Assembly: GCA_029844215.1 (NCBI GenBank)
Contig: CM056733.1
Span: 50,295,142 to 50,359,141, forward strand
Direction: 5' to 3'
Length of the DNA stretch: 64,000 nt
From: Przewalskia tangutica
Lineage: Eukaryota; Streptophyta; Magnoliopsida; Solanales; Solanaceae
Position 1 is the stretch's first letter. Every line of letters begins with the position of its first letter. The notes beneath the pieces were generated by a model. The model was given only the letters and a program-made list of their open reading frames with translations, did no database searches and had not been told where the DNA came from. Both the position numbers and the translations under genes were made by a program. Shown piece by piece: positions 1-11,797 of the stretch.

Positions 1-187
1 GTGTAACAAAACTCCAAGCTGTACTCTCTAATAGTCCTCCCGTCCTGCCTCAAGGTCAAGAATCTATCTACCCGGGCTCTCCTCATCTCAGGAGGTAAGA
101 AGCGATCCAGGAAAGCCTCTGTGAACTCCTCCCAAACAGCTGGAAGAGCGTCCTCACCTCTCGACAATACCCATGACTCAAACCAGT
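1..187 (-). pseudogene. Element B gag, distal piece
   Basis: Matches the capsid region of G's gag at about 42940-43115 (CCCGGGCTCTCCTCATCTC and GACTCAAACCAGT shared with small changes). It is cut at 187 by element A and continues at 10067. Confidence 0.82.
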
Positions 188-2695
188 TGTCACGACCCAT
201 TCCGGGGCCCGTGACTGGTGCCTTACCGGGGCACCCAAGTAGTCATACCTCAGAGTAATCAGCGGAAATATAAAACAAGACATGAAACAGTTTATAAAAT
301 AAGACACAGTTTATGTGAGAAAACATCGCCTTTCGGCATATATATATAAACATGGTTTAGCAGTTACATCCGATACTGTACAACATGACTACAGACCTCT
401 AAGGAAATATACAACTATGGCGGGGACAGGTTCGCCATACCTCGATCAGACAAAACTATCTACAACAGGGAGATCATACCCAAAAGTAGAGCCTCCGGAA
501 AGGATGGAGCTCCCGACACCAACGTAGAGATCCTAAGAATGTGGATCTAGCACCTGCTTGCCCTTACCTGCGGCATGAACGCAGCCCCCCGAAGGAGGTC
601 AGTACAACAGGTACTAAGTATATGAAACTGTAAAAATACTTAAATGAAAACATATCATTTTAAAATCAGTTTTGCAAGTATGTATGAAACAACCAAGGGA
701 CCGCATAAGTGCCACATCATAAACAAGAGCAACAATAGGTAAATCTGAATGCAGTCTTTTCTAGGCTGCGAATGATCGAAGCAGGGCCAATTGCCCGTAG
801 TATCACCATGCAAGCCTAATCCTGGACTCTCGTAGTCCGCATAGGCCACTCACATAGGCCCGCATAGGGTACATAACCCCGCATCGAGGGTAGCTACTCC
901 TCGGCATCGTCCTGGACTCGTAGTCCGCATGGCCACATAGACCGCATGAGGTATAACCCCGCATCACTAACCTAGAACTCCCGTAGCTCCGCATAGGTCC
1001 CCTGGACCCGCATGAGGTATTCTCGAATCATGGTCCTGCATCACCGAAGTCTACCCCGCATGTAGGAGGCGACTTAACCCCTGTAATATGTCAAGAGGTG
1101 AGTGATAGTACACTAACATAACAACTTATCTTTAAACAACATAAGCACAACAAGAACGTTACAAGACACTAACACACATAGCATCATATCATGTCTACTT
1201 ATCAAACCATCTTATTATTTTTTTCACAATTCAATATAAGTCTGTTATAAACACATAGGCAAACTGTTTCTTTTATCATTCTTAAGTGGTTATGCTTAAC
1301 TTCCCATAAAGCTAGTATAACTCTTAAGCTTCGCTTTAAAACCAATTAGTTCTCTTCATAAAAATAATTCAGATTCTTTTGAAATGCTTTCTTCTTTATT
1401 ATTCGGCTTAAGCCAGGCATTCGTAAGTGTTATTCGTGCTTAAGCCAGGCATTGCCGTAAGTATTATTCGCTTAAGTCAAAGAGATTGCCGTAGTTATTA
1501 TTCGCTTAACACATGTACGCTCACCGCATTACATATATATTGTAAAATATCATGCTTTAGGAAGAATCACATACCTTCTCAAATAAAACCACCGCCAAGT
1601 TGAATATGTCGCGCGCAGAGAATCACCTATAATAGTCGACACGCCTATCAACGCTCGCACTACTTTGTAAACAGATTCTAAACAGAGGGTTCTATATCTT
1701 ACGTAAAATTGGGCAGCACTTCCTACCCGGTGAGCTACTCAAGTCTCGTGAAAAGCAATCCCATGTAAGTACAATTTGATTATTCTTCTTTAAACCCTTC
1801 ATCGTGATAATGATTCAATTCTATTCGTGATATTCTTCTAAGTATTTAATACTTATTCTTATACTACTACAGATGTCTTCTAATTCAAAAGATGGTTAGG
1901 ATTAGTTACCTCTGTAAGACCAATAATATCCTAGATAAAGTCGCGCTGAGCAAGGTTTAGCTCCTAAGTTATGCGCTCAGAGTAGCTCAAGAACCCTTAG
2001 AAGTTCTTCACAACTTCTACTATGGACTAAGGGATTTGGGCTAGGGTATTTTGGGCATTATAACAATACTAGAAGGCAACTTTTCTACCAAGGGAGGGGG
2101 GGTAGATTTCGGCTAGGCTAGGGGGAGGGGTTGCCTCGGCCAAGCTCACTAAAAAAGGGGGGGGGGGGTGTTGGACGAAAAAGGCTACAAGGGAAAGGAG
2201 AGGATTTTCAAGACTTGGAAAGGAATTTGTGGATGAAGAACTCTTCATCTTAAGGGGGTATTTATAGGTCAAGACATGGCCAACCAAGGGCCAAGATTTA
2301 GCCAAGTGCTAGGCAAGTGTAAGGTCAAGATTAGGGCAAGTGTCCTTGGCCAACTTGCACACAAAATATCCTACCAACTCCTTGACTTGTGCCAAGGCAC
2401 AAAAAACGTGCAAATCTTTCCCCAATTCGTCCAATGGACGATTTCAAGTCCACCAATTGGAGGGTGCCAAGTGTCGCCCTCCCGTTGGTCCAAAATGTTT
2501 CGTCTCTCGGAAAAATCCGCAAAAATTAGAAATGGCATAGCCGGAACTTACCCTACGAAAGCTGTGGAAATGTTCGTCGGAAAACTATTCGTTTTGTGAG
2601 TTGTGCCCAAAAAAAACGTCTTGTGCCTAAACTTTAAGGCTAGACTTTTGTACGTATTCCCTTACGTACATACTCTGGAAATACGGGGTATAACA
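188..2695 (-). repeat. Element A 3' LTR
   Basis: Starts TGTCACGACCC and ends GGGGTATAACA on the + strand, so it has the TG...CA ends of an LTR. It pairs with 7560-10066. Left part (about 190-1110) is the GC-rich U5/R side; 1110-1900 is AT-rich; 2040-2695 holds U3 with TATA box and G-rich runs (12 G at 2157-2168). Differences from its partner cluster at CAG/CTG positions, for example 1399-1510 versus 8756-8876. Confidence 0.92.
2232..2480 (-). promoter_or_regulatory. Element A 3' LTR core promoter and U3 motif
   Basis: On the minus strand a TATA box (TATAAATA, 2259-2266) lies about 430 nt into the LTR. Just downstream is an inverted repeat, GATGAAGA/TCTTCATC with a 2-nt spacer (2232-2249). 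About 200 nt upstream lies GGGTGCCAAGTGTCGCCCT (2462-2480), A's version of the U3 palindrome found in the other subfamilies. Promoter role is inferred from position and the TATA match. Confidence 0.6.
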
Positions 2696-2729
2696 TTCTC
2701 CCCCCTTAGAAACATTCGTCCCGAATGTT
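2696..2729 (-). other. Element A polypurine tract and adjacent hairpin
   Basis: Read on the minus strand, a purine run (TAAGGGGGGAGAA) abuts the start of the 3' LTR, where the plus-strand primer of a retrotransposon should be. Next to it is an inverted repeat AACATTCG/CGAATGTT (2711-2729), present at the same place in C, E, F, I and J. Confidence 0.85.
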
Positions 2730-2831
2730 CCTTCCCAAGACAGTTAACGATAAGATTCTTCATAACTTAAACAGTTGCAAATGCCACACACGGCCACAGA
2801 TCAACACTTAGGCATAAACGATAATGAAGAT

Positions 2832-3560
2832 TTACAAGTAGGAAAGTGAATTACCTGGAGGTGTGGGGAATAGGTGAGGATACTTCTGCCTCATGTCTTC
2901 CTCGGCTTCCCAAGTCATCTCCTCCCTGAGCTCGTTCCGCCACAAGACTTTGTGGAAGCCACGTCCTTGGTCGCAGACGCCTAACTTTGACGATCGATTA
3001 TCGCTATGGGAACCTCTCATACGATAACCCCTCGGTCACACTGGACATCGTCAATCGGGTGCACCTAGATGGATCCCGATACATCTCCTCGGATAGATAC
3101 GTGAAAAACCGGATGTCTTGCCTCCGGATCGGACGGCAGATCCAACTCATAGCAACCTTGCCTACCGCGGACAATCGAAGCGGCCCAATGTACCTTGGGA
3201 TGAGTTTCCCCTTCTTCCGAATCTCATCACACCGCCATGGGTGACACCTTCAGAAAACCCAATCATCAATCGCGAACTCGGATGCCGACGACGATGATCT
3301 GCGCATACGACTTCATCGACTCGGTGTCGATAGCGCTCTCGGATAAGCTTCACCTTATCCATCGCTGCGCACCAAATCTGGTCCCACTAGCCGCACTCGC
3401 CCACATCGAACCAACCTATAGGCGATCTGCACTTCCTCCCATACAAGGCCTCATAAGGCGCCATCCGAATACCGGAGTGGTAGCTATTATTGTACGCGAA
3501 CTCAACTAGAGGCAAATGATCCTCCGGCTACCACGGTCGATAACACGGGCTCGCAGATAT
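2832..3560 (-). pseudogene. Element A pol: integrase C-terminus and chromodomain (broken)
   Basis: Minus-strand frames encode the end of a chromodomain with KVLWRN and TWEAEEDM motifs and the usual YPHLF end, then PTPPGNSLSYL and a stop at about 2832. From 3020 to 3560 the DNA matches the integrase C-terminal part of C and G but changes frame repeatedly. Several breaks coincide with CTG in the homologues, for example CTCTGTCACCTGGAC in G versus CTCGGTCACACTGGAC here. The chromodomain would tether integration complexes to histone marks. Confidence 0.85.
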
Positions 3561-3880
3561 CCTCAAGAGTTCGGATAGTGCGCTCGGCTGTCGTCATGCG
3601 TGGATGGAATACGATTTCGTGCTCACTGCGTCCTAAACCTCTCTGGAAAGACCTCAGTTAGCGTAAACCGGGCTCCTGCATGCGATATGATCGAAATAGG
3701 GACTCCATGCGATCGGCGATCTCTCGGATGTAAAGTCCGCATAATCCTCGGTAGAAAAAGTCGTCCTGACGGAAGAAAGTGGGCTGATTTCGTCAGCCTG
3801 TCAACGATAACCCATATAGAATCATGTCTCCTCTGAGTGCGAGGTAATCCTGTGATAAAGTCCATGTTTATTACCTCCCA
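3561..3880 (-). pseudogene. Element A pol: integrase catalytic core (broken)
   Basis: A frame at 3623-3865 begins MDFITGLPRTQ, the region of the first catalytic Asp, and runs through VIVDRLTKSAHFLP. The second Asp region reads IISHAGARF where C and G have IISDRGAQF. The catalytic Glu context (AERTI) is still readable near 3570-3585 in another frame. Frameshifts separate the parts. Confidence 0.85.
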
Positions 3881-3904
3881 CTTCCAGGTCGGGATCTCAA
3901 TCGT

Positions 3905-4250
3905 CTATAACAAACCACCAGGCCTCTGGTGCTCTACCTTTACCTGCTGACAACACGGGCACTGAGCTACGAACTCTGCAACGTCCCTCTTCAAGCCATC
4001 CCACCAATACACGGATCTAAGGTCGTGGTACATCTTGGTCGACCGGATGGATAGAGTAACGCGCGTGTGCTTCCCCAAGAACTCTGCCAAGTCACGAAAC
4101 ATCCGGAACACACAATCGCCCTCAAACCTTAGCACCCATCGTGCTACCTCGAAAGGGCCGCGCCTCACGAAGAGATGTATCACGATATCGAATCAAAGCT
4201 GGATCCTCAAACTGTTGCCTCTTCACCTCCTCGACGATGGAAGACTCGAC
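3905..4250 (-). pseudogene. Element A pol: integrase zinc-binding domain
   Basis: The minus-strand frame 3905-4183 carries an HHCC-type zinc region: a His in GKHTRVT, a second His in KMYHDLR, and CPCC, followed by QQVKVEHQRPGGLL. This is the N-terminal domain of gypsy integrases, directly upstream of the catalytic core. Confidence 0.82.
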
Positions 4251-4288
4251 AACCTCACGAACTCTAACCCCACTGCTATCAGATTCAA

Positions 4289-4660
4289 TCAAGCGGACAC
4301 AAGGCTCGCTAATCGATGCAAATCACGAACCATGTCCTCCTCTCTAGTTGCACATCCGATAGGCTCCCATCGACCTACGACTAAGAGCATCGCCACAACA
4401 TTGGCCTTTCGGGTGGTACAGATATCAACATCGTAATCCTTAAGCAATTCTAACCACCGTCTCGCCGTAAGTTCGCTCCCTGGTGAAGATATACCGAGGC
4501 TCTTGTGGTCTGTAAAAATATCCACGTGAACCCATACAAATAGTGCCTCGGATCTTCAAAGCGTGAATCACACCGCCAACTCCAAATCATGGGTGGGGTA
4601 GTTCCTCTCGTGTTTCTTGGTGTCGGGATGCATATGCTATAACCCGCCATGCCGCATCAA
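4289..4660 (-). pseudogene. Element A pol: RNase H (broken)
   Basis: The frame at 4289-4525 contains DIFTDHKSL and ELLKDYDVDI, diagnostic of the Ty3/gypsy RNase H, followed by a degraded KANVVA segment. Homologous to the better preserved G copy at 40248-40658. Frame breaks occur where G has CTG or CAG. Confidence 0.82.
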
Positions 4661-4779
4661 CACACATCCCAACCGATGCCCGACGATCACAATACACGAC
4701 ATAACCATCCGACCTCGGAAGAGTAAGAACGGGCGCTACGTCTCTCTTTCAAAGAATCGAAACCTCGCTCCTGACATCA

Positions 4780-5480
4780 TCCATCAAACTTGGCCGCCTC
4801 GAGTCGGCCTAGTCAATGGTGCGAGAGATAGAAGCAAACTTCTCCACGAACCGCCGATAATATCTGCAAGGCCCGAAATCGCGAACCTCGCCGGAGTAGT
4901 AGGTCTAGGCAAGTCTGATCGCTTCGATCTTGGCCGTATCCACTCGAATGCCATCGGCCACAATATGCCCAAGAAACGCCATCAAGTCAACCAAAACTCA
5001 CATTTGGAAAACTTGGCGTACAATCGCTGGTCTGAGAATCCAAGGCCTGATCGCCAAATGCTCGCATGCTCGCTGCTCTGGCGAGAATAAACCAAGATAT
5101 CATCAATGAACACTATCACAAGCGTGTCCAAAAATGGTTTGAACACTCGGTTCATCAAATCCATGAATCACGAGCATTGGTCAACCCAAAAGACATGACC
5201 ACTGAACTCATAATGCGTCACGTCCGAATGAAGTCCTAGGGACATCCACCTCTCGACTCGCACTGATGATAGCCCGATCGCGGATCAATCTTAGAAAAAC
5301 ATCTCGCACCACTCGCTGGTCGAACAAATCATCAATCCCGGGAAGGGTATATGTTCTTAATGGTCACCTTGTTCACCTGTAATCAACACATGCGCGGCGT
5401 CCGCCCTTCTTCTTCACGAACAATACGGCGCTCCCTGGGAGAAACACTAGGCTGATGAAGCCGCTTCTCCAAAGAAATCC
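4780..5480 (-). pseudogene. Element A pol: reverse transcriptase (broken)
   Basis: The frame 4982-5164 contains MDLMNRVFKPFLDT and the catalytic FIDDILVYS box with both Asp present. Around 5290 the DNA reads FSKIDPRSGYHQ, so the motif A Asp is also present. Frames are shifted between these blocks. The intact catalytic residues contrast with the substitutions in element G. Confidence 0.85.
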
Positions 5481-6140
5481 CTAAGCCGATCCTTCAACTC
5501 TCTCAACTCGGCGGTGCCATTCTGTATGGCGGAATGGAAATAGGCGAGTGTCCGCAATATGTCAATACAAAACTCAATCTCCTCTCGTGAGGATACCCGG
5601 AGGTCGTGCTGAAACACGTCTGGGAACTCTCGACCACTGGGCCCGGAAAATCTGGTACCGCAGCCTTCGATATCAAACACGAACGAGATGGTAGATATAC
5701 CCTTCGCACCATCTTCCTAGCCTCGAGGTAGGAAATAAACCTACCCCCGGCGATACCGTGCTCCTCCACACAACAACCGCCGAAACTGGAACCGTGCTAC
5801 TCTCTCTCTGCGGTCTACATTGGCGTAGTGAAGCTAGCCAATCCATCCCCATGATCACGTCGGTCAATCATCTCCAACTCTATCAAGTCGGCTGGGGTCC
5901 GACGCGTAAATGGTCACAGACAAGCTCTATATACCCGCCGAGCTACCACCGAATCACCCAGACGTAGCTACCTCGAAAGGTCTATGGACTCGTGCTCTAT
6001 CCCTATCCTACTAGCAACAAGGGAGATATATGGGCAGTAGAACCGGATCTATCAAAGCATACACATCAAACCCGGCCCGATAAGGTACCGTGACGACATC
6101 GGTGAGGCCTCCCGATCTGTCGCTTGGACAAAGCATAAAT
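5481..6140 (-). pseudogene. Element A pol: RT N-terminus and aspartic protease (broken)
   Basis: The frame 5673-5867 carries MGMDWLAS, the C-terminal part of the retropepsin-like domain. At about 6050-6065 the DNA reads ALIDP, the active-site Asp of the protease (DPGST type), with an indel just after. Identified by alignment by eye to G at 41700-42270. Confidence 0.78.
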
Positions 6141-7358
6141 GCGGTTCGAGGACCGCTAGAATCGGGACCCGCCACGACCTGCCGCGACCTGGCCGTCCAT
6201 GAGTACCTTGCCCTCGTGGCGAGTAGCCGTCGGGGATGAAGAAGACGCGAAAGAACTCGTAGGTGACCCTACCATCTGCGCCGCTTGGTCGGACAGTTCC
6301 TCGCATAGTGACCTCGCCTGGCCAATCAAACAAGCTCCGTAGCACCACAACTCGAAGTGGGATCTGCGCGACGCCACCGGCGGGTGGTCCGACGGCCAGA
6401 TTCTCTGCCGCTCGACGCTCAAGTCCTGGGGCCCTGTTCGCTCTCGAATGTCTCTGGTGTCTGAGGACGGTGCGAGTGCTCAGCCGGTGTGGTGCAAATC
6501 TAGGCTAGCCGAGGCCGCCCACCACGATAGCCACTAAAAGACCTGCCGCCCTGCTTCTTTGCTGTCGCAACGCCGCCGATCTCTACGCTCCTCACATCTA
6601 AGAGCATGAGCTGCATGCGGGTAATGTCCATACGGTGAAGAAACACGCATACGACTCGGCCATATAATCATCTAGCCCGGTGACGTGGCGGTGCACCCTA
6701 TCCTCCATATCTGCTACCAACGCCGGGACATATCGAGCCAATGAATCAAACTCGACATTGTACTCCACGACGGTCGTCCTCTTCCTCGCCAGAAAAATCT
6801 ATCGGCCGCGCCTCTCATCTGTGGAGGCAAGAAGTGAGTGAGAAAGCCTCGAGAACTCATCCCAGTAGCGGGACGCGTGCTCTCCCGGGATAACTCCCAT
6901 GAATCAAACCAATCGATCGCGGTATCACGCACCTATGTGAACCAAAGATCACGGACTCGGTCTCCGGCCCGATCACTCTCGAGAATCCTCAGAGCCGACG
7001 GATGAACTCCTGCGGATCATCCTCGGCCTCGACCTAAAACTCGGGCGGGCTCTGACTCGAAGTCTCGTAGCCTCAAACTCTCGCCTCGGGTGAACCACGG
7101 TACGACCGGGTGGGCCAGGCTGCTGCATCTAGCCTGTCCTCATGTCGCCACGATCCCGCCGATGGTGGGCCATCTCCTTGTACCTAACTCCTCCGCCCGG
7201 TGTGGGGACGAGGTGTGGGTGCGTGGTCTCTTTGGGGCGCGGCGTCGTAGAACTCGCCGTCTGCAGTATAGGCGGACCCGAGCCCTCGTGACTCTAGGTG
7301 TCCCACTAGCGCCTCCGCCGCCTTGCCCTTCGGGCCGAGTTGCCTTACGTGGAGGCAT
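6141..7358 (-). pseudogene. Element A gag (broken)
   Basis: The start is placed at 7358, where the minus strand reads MPPRKATRPEGQ, matching the MPPRKATAPGGK starts of B and G and lying about 190 nt from the primer site. Downstream blocks align with G's gag (capsid region about 6700-7000, zinc-knuckle side about 6300-6600) but frames are scrambled. Gag would form the particle and bind RNA. Confidence 0.8.
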
Positions 7359-7544
7359 AATCGTTCTGAGAAAGGAATACGTTAGAGGGTCCACTTTAAC
7401 ACAACTCTAAAGCACGATCTCGAGTGAGAAGAATGGAAACCAATCCTAAATATGCTATAGCCTCACGATTATTGGTGTGGTGCACAACACCGATAATCAA
7501 GACTCTACTAGATACGATGCGTAGACACTTTCCGAGGATTAATC

Positions 7545-7555
7545 GCTCGATACCA
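7545..7555 (-). other. Element A primer-binding site (contracted)
   Basis: The minus strand reads TGGTATCGAGC, four bases inside the 5' LTR. Plant gypsy elements primed by initiator-Met tRNA have TGGTATCAGAGC. One base is missing at the CAG/CTG, as in B, F, I and J. Confidence 0.88.
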
Positions 7556-7559
7556 CTTT

Positions 7560-10066
7560 TGTCACGACCCATTCGGGGCGTGGATCGTGCCTTCTGGGCA
7601 CCCAAGTAGTCATACCTCAGTAATCAGCGGAAATATAAAACAAGACATGAAACGCTTTATAAAATAAGACACGCTTTATGTGAGAAAACATCGCCTTTCG
7701 GCGTATATATATAAACATGGTTTAGCGATTACATCCGATATCTTGTACAACATGACTACGCACCTCTAAGGAAATATACAACTATGGCGGGACAGGCCCG
7801 CCATACCACTGTATACAAAACTATCTGACAGGAGATCATACCCAAAGTAGAGCCTCGGAAAAGATGGAGCTCCGACACCAACGTAGAGATCCTAAGAATG
7901 TGGATCTAGCACTGCTTGCCCACCTGCGGCATGAACGCAGCCCGAAGGAGGTCGATTACAACAGTACTAAGTATATGAAATCAGAAATACTTAAATGAAA
8001 ACATATCATTTTAAAATCAGTTTTGCAATTATGTATGAAACAACCAAGGGGACCGCACATAGTGCCACATCATAAACAAGAGCAACAATAGGTAAACTGA
8101 ATGTGTCTTTTCTAGTCGCGAATGATCGAAGCAGGGCCAATTGCCCGTAGTATCACCATGCAAGCCTAATTCTGGACTCTCGTAGTCCGCATAGGCCACT
8201 CATATAGGCCCGCATAGGGTACATAACCCCGCATCGAGGGTAGCTACTCCTCGGCATCATCCTGGACTCGTAGTCCGCATGGCCACATAGACCGCATGAG
8301 GTATAACCCCGCATCACTAACCTGGAACTCCCGTAGCTCCGCATAGGTCCCCTGGACCCGCATGAGGTATTCTCGAATCATGGTCCCAGACCGCCTGAGT
8401 CTACCCCGCATCGGAGGGCAGCTTAACCCCCGGTAATATGTCAAGAGGTGAGTGATAGTACACTAACATAACATCTTATCTTTAAACAACATAAGCACAA
8501 CAAGAACGTTACAAGACACTAACACACATAGCATCATATCATGTCTACTTATCAAACCATCTTATTATTCTTTTCACAATTCAATATAAGTCTGTTATAA
8601 ACACATAGGCAAACTGTTTCTTTTATCATTCTTAAGTGGTTATACTTAACTTCCCATAAAGCTAGTATAACTCTTAAGCTTCTGTTTTAAAAACCAATTA
8701 GTTCTCTTCTGTTAAAAATGATTCAGTATTCTTTTGAAATGCTTTCAGTTCTTTATTATTCAGGCTTAAGCCGTGAGGCATTGCCGTAAGTGTTATTCAG
8801 GCTTAAGCCGTGAGGCATTGCCGTAAGTATTATTCAGGCTTAAGTCAAAGACATTGCCGTAGTTATTATTCAGTTAACACATGTACGTCTACCGTACTAC
8901 ATATATATTGTAAAATATCATGCTTTAGGAAGAATCACATACCTTCTCAGCGAAAACCACCTGCCAAGTTGAATATGTCGCGCGCAGAGAATCAGCCTAT
9001 AATAGTCAGACACGTCTATCAACGTTCAGACTACTTTGTAAACAGTTCTAAACAGAGGGTTCTATATCCTACGGAAAATTGGGCAGCACTTCCCTACCCG
9101 GTGAGCTACTCAAGTCTACTGTGAAAACAGTCCTATGTAAGTACAATTTGATTATTCTTCTTTTAAACCCTTCTACTGTGATAACAGTTCAATTCTATTC
9201 TGTGATATTCTTCTAAGTATTTAATACTTATTCTTATACTACTACAGTATGTCTTCTCTAATTCAAAAGAGGGTTAGGATTAGTTACCTCGGTAAGACCA
9301 ATAATATCCTAGATAAATTCGCGCCTGAGCAAGGTTTAGCTCCTAAGTTTACGCTCCGGTAGCTCCAAGAAACCTTAGAAGTTCTTCACAACTTCTACTA
9401 AGGACTAAGGGATTTGGGCTAGGGTATTTTGGGCATTATAACAATACTAGAAGGCAACTTTTCTACCAAGGGAGGGGGGGTAGATTTCGGATAGGCTAGG
9501 GGGAGGGGTTGCCTCGGCCAAGCTCACTAAAAAGGGGGGGGGGGGTGTTGGACGAAAAAGGCTACAAGGGAAAGGAGAGGATTTTCAAGACTTGGAAAAG
9601 AATTTGTGGATGAAGAACTCTTCATCTTAAGGGGGTATTTATAGGTCAAGACATGGCCAACCAAGGGCCAAGATTTAGCCAAGTGCTAGGCAAGTGTAAG
9701 GTCAAGATTAGGGCAAGTGTCCTTGGCCAACTTGCACACAAAATATCCTACCAACTCCTTGACTTGTGCCAAGGCACAAAAAACGTGCAAATCTTTCCCC
9801 AATTCGTCCAATGGACGATTTCAAGTCCACCAATTGGAGGGTGCCAAGTGTCGCCTCCCGTTGGTCCAAAATGTTTAAATCTCTCGGAAAAATCCGCAAA
9901 ATTAGAAATGGCATAGCCGAATTTACCCTACGAAAGCCGTGGAAACGTTTCGTCGGAAAACTATTCGCTTTGTGAGTTGTGCCCAAAAAACGTCTTGTGC
10001 CTAAACTTTAAGGCTAGACTTTTATGCGTATTCCCTTACGTACATACTGGAAATACGGGTATAACA
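7560..10066 (-). repeat. Element A 5' LTR
   Basis: Partner of 188-2695; same length within 1 bp. Starts TGTCACGACCC next to the primer site and ends GGGTATAACA. A TATA box lies at 9636-9643, the palindrome GATGAAGA/TCTTCATC at about 9609-9626, and the U3 motif at about 9838-9856. Here CAG/CTG are kept in 8756-8876 but altered in 7923-7990, the reverse of the other LTR. Confidence 0.92.
9609..9856 (-). promoter_or_regulatory. Element A 5' LTR promoter
   Basis: This is the LTR that should drive A's genomic RNA. TATAAATA (9636-9643, minus strand) with the palindrome immediately downstream and the CCAAGTGTCGC U3 motif upstream. Same layout as the other LTR; function inferred. Confidence 0.6.
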
Positions 10067-10526
10067 CCGCTCAACGCAATATCGCGTAACGGTAGAAGCG
10101 AGATAACGCACTCGGTCTCCGATGCCTAAGCACTGCGTGGTCCATCAGAATCGCGGACAAACTCCTCGGATCCTCTCAAATCTCGAACCATAGAACTCGG
10201 GTGGGTGACAACCGAAATCCGAATCAAGTAACCGCTCGGCTCTAGGGTTGGCGCCGCTCTGTCGTACGCTGCCACCACTATCTTTGGTCGATGCAGAATC
10301 ATTCCGTAATCTCTATACTCGGACCACGGCGTGGGATCGAGGCTCGTCTGCGGTCTCGATGCCGTTCCAGCCTCGAAATCTGCGAAATTTGGCGACGGCG
10401 TGGAACTTCGCCGCCATAAACATCATCTGGTAAGGGTGGGCTGTGCCTCGTGACTCTCCGCGTCCCACTAGCAAGACACCGCCGCTTTGCCTTGCCGCCA
10501 GGCGCGGTTGCCTTGCGTGGAGGCAT
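10067..10526 (-). pseudogene. Element B gag, N-terminal piece
   Basis: Start at 10526 with MPPRKATAPGGKAKRR, the start shared by this lineage. The frame stays open to 10299 and then breaks. The last bases next to A (gcaatatcgcg) match G's gcaatatcacgc at about 43110, confirming that A split this gene. Confidence 0.82.
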
Positions 10527-10715
10527 AACTGATACATAAAGGAAAACATCAGAGGAGGTTCAACCTATAACTCAGCTCTATTGCACGATCTTAGAGTGAA
10601 AGAATGGAAACCAATCCTAAATATCCTGCAGCCTCCTGATTATTGATGTGGTGCACGACACCGATAATCAAGACTCTACTAGACACGATGCATGGACACT
10701 TTCCGAGGACTAATC

Positions 10716-10726
10716 GCTCGATACCA
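10716..10726 (-). other. Element B primer-binding site (contracted)
   Basis: Minus strand TGGTATCGAGC, four bases from the LTR; again one base short of the initiator-Met tRNA complement. Confidence 0.87.
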
Positions 10727-11367
10727 CTTTTGTCACGACCCGACCGGTCGCGACTAGTACCTGCGGTACCGCATCGGTATACATCAGAGAATAGCAGCGG
10801 AACATACATAACACATAACTTATAAAAAGGGTAAACATCACTGGCCAGCCGATAAGGCTGCCTTCCATAAAACATACTTAACCAAAAGTATAGAGGTACA
10901 ACTTGTTCTTATAGCCCAAAACATATATGTGACCACAAACCTCTAAAGATAACAACTGTGGCGGGACAGGGCCCCGCCATACCCCTGAATGTACAAAATA
11001 CCTATAACATCAGGGAATATCCGTACCAACAACCAAGCTTCCGGAGGAATGGAGCTTCTAACACCGAAATAGTGATCCTAAGAACGAGGATCCACAATCT
11101 GCTTACCCTTACCTGCGGCATGAACGCAGCCCCCGAGGAAGGGGGTCGATTACCTGATATGTACCAAGTATGTAAAGCTGGAAAATACTGTAATAATGAT
11201 ATCATAAGTCTAAAAGTAAGCTGGAGTCATGGAAGACAATCAAAATACCTTTTACTGTGCCTTACTAACAATGAGAGTGACAAGTATATATATAATACTG
11301 CATAAAATAGGGGCCTCATGGTCAAAACAGGGTACCTCGCCCGTAGTACCAATAAGCACCCCTACTC

Positions 11368-11512
11368 CTGGGACTATTTCACCCGCATAGGTCCTGTGGA
11401 CCCGCATGAGGTATTCCTCGCATAGGTTGTACCCGCCCGCATGGGACTATTTCACCCGCATAAGCCCATAAGGACTCGCATGAGGTATTCCTCGCATCGT
11501 GGGTAGCAAATC
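11368..11512. repeat. GC-rich imperfect array in B LTR
   Basis: Repeated units of the form GGGACTATTTCACCCGCAT followed by CGCATGAGGTATTCCTCGCAT. The same motif set recurs in F (23788-23967 and 29487-29664) and, more degraded, in C, G, H and I LTRs near the same LTR position. Confidence 0.7.
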
Positions 11513-11524
11513 CACGGAACAGGT

Positions 11525-11797
11525 GGTATAACGATCTTGGGGACTTACCCCTCAGATATACTCTTACACTGAAGCAGATGGTATAACGATCTTGGGGACT
11601 TACCCCTCAGATATACTCTTACACTGAAGCAGATGGTATAACGATCTTGGGGCTTGCCCCTCAGATATACTCTTACACTGGAGAAGGTGGTATGACGATC
11701 TTGGGGCTTGCCCCTCAGACATACTCTTACCCTGGAGAAGGTGGTATAACGATCTTGGGGCTTGCCCCTCAGATATACTCTTACCCTAGCTCAAACT
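11525..11797. repeat. 54-55-bp tandem repeat, five copies, in B LTR
   Basis: Units start GGTATAACGATCTTGGGG at 11525, 11580, 11635, 11689 and 11743. Copies 1-2 carry ACTTACCCC and copies 3-5 GCTTGCCCC, so the array grew in at least two steps. A + strand open frame across it is a by-product of the repeats. Confidence 0.9.

Larger units (their letters stand above)
188..10066 (-). mobile_element. Element A: complete Tekay-like Ty3/gypsy chromovirus
   Basis: Seen: two near-identical LTRs (188-2695 and 7560-10066) flank a 4.9-kb internal region with PPT, chromodomain, integrase, RNase H, RT, protease and gag in that order on the + axis, so transcription runs leftward. The element interrupts B's gag: flank ccagt (183-187) and ccgct (10067-10071) match as a 5-bp target duplication if one CAG is read as CG, and G's gag at about 43110 gives the uninterrupted sequence. 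Near-identical LTRs imply a recent insertion, yet every reading frame is broken. I suspect many breaks are consensus errors at CHG sites. Confidence 0.9.

Noticed and set aside
2276..2599. 107-residue + strand frame, repeated near 9653-9916
   Set aside because: Lies in A's U3, antisense to the element; the second copy is simply the sister LTR. Small indels change its end, so no coding constraint is visible.
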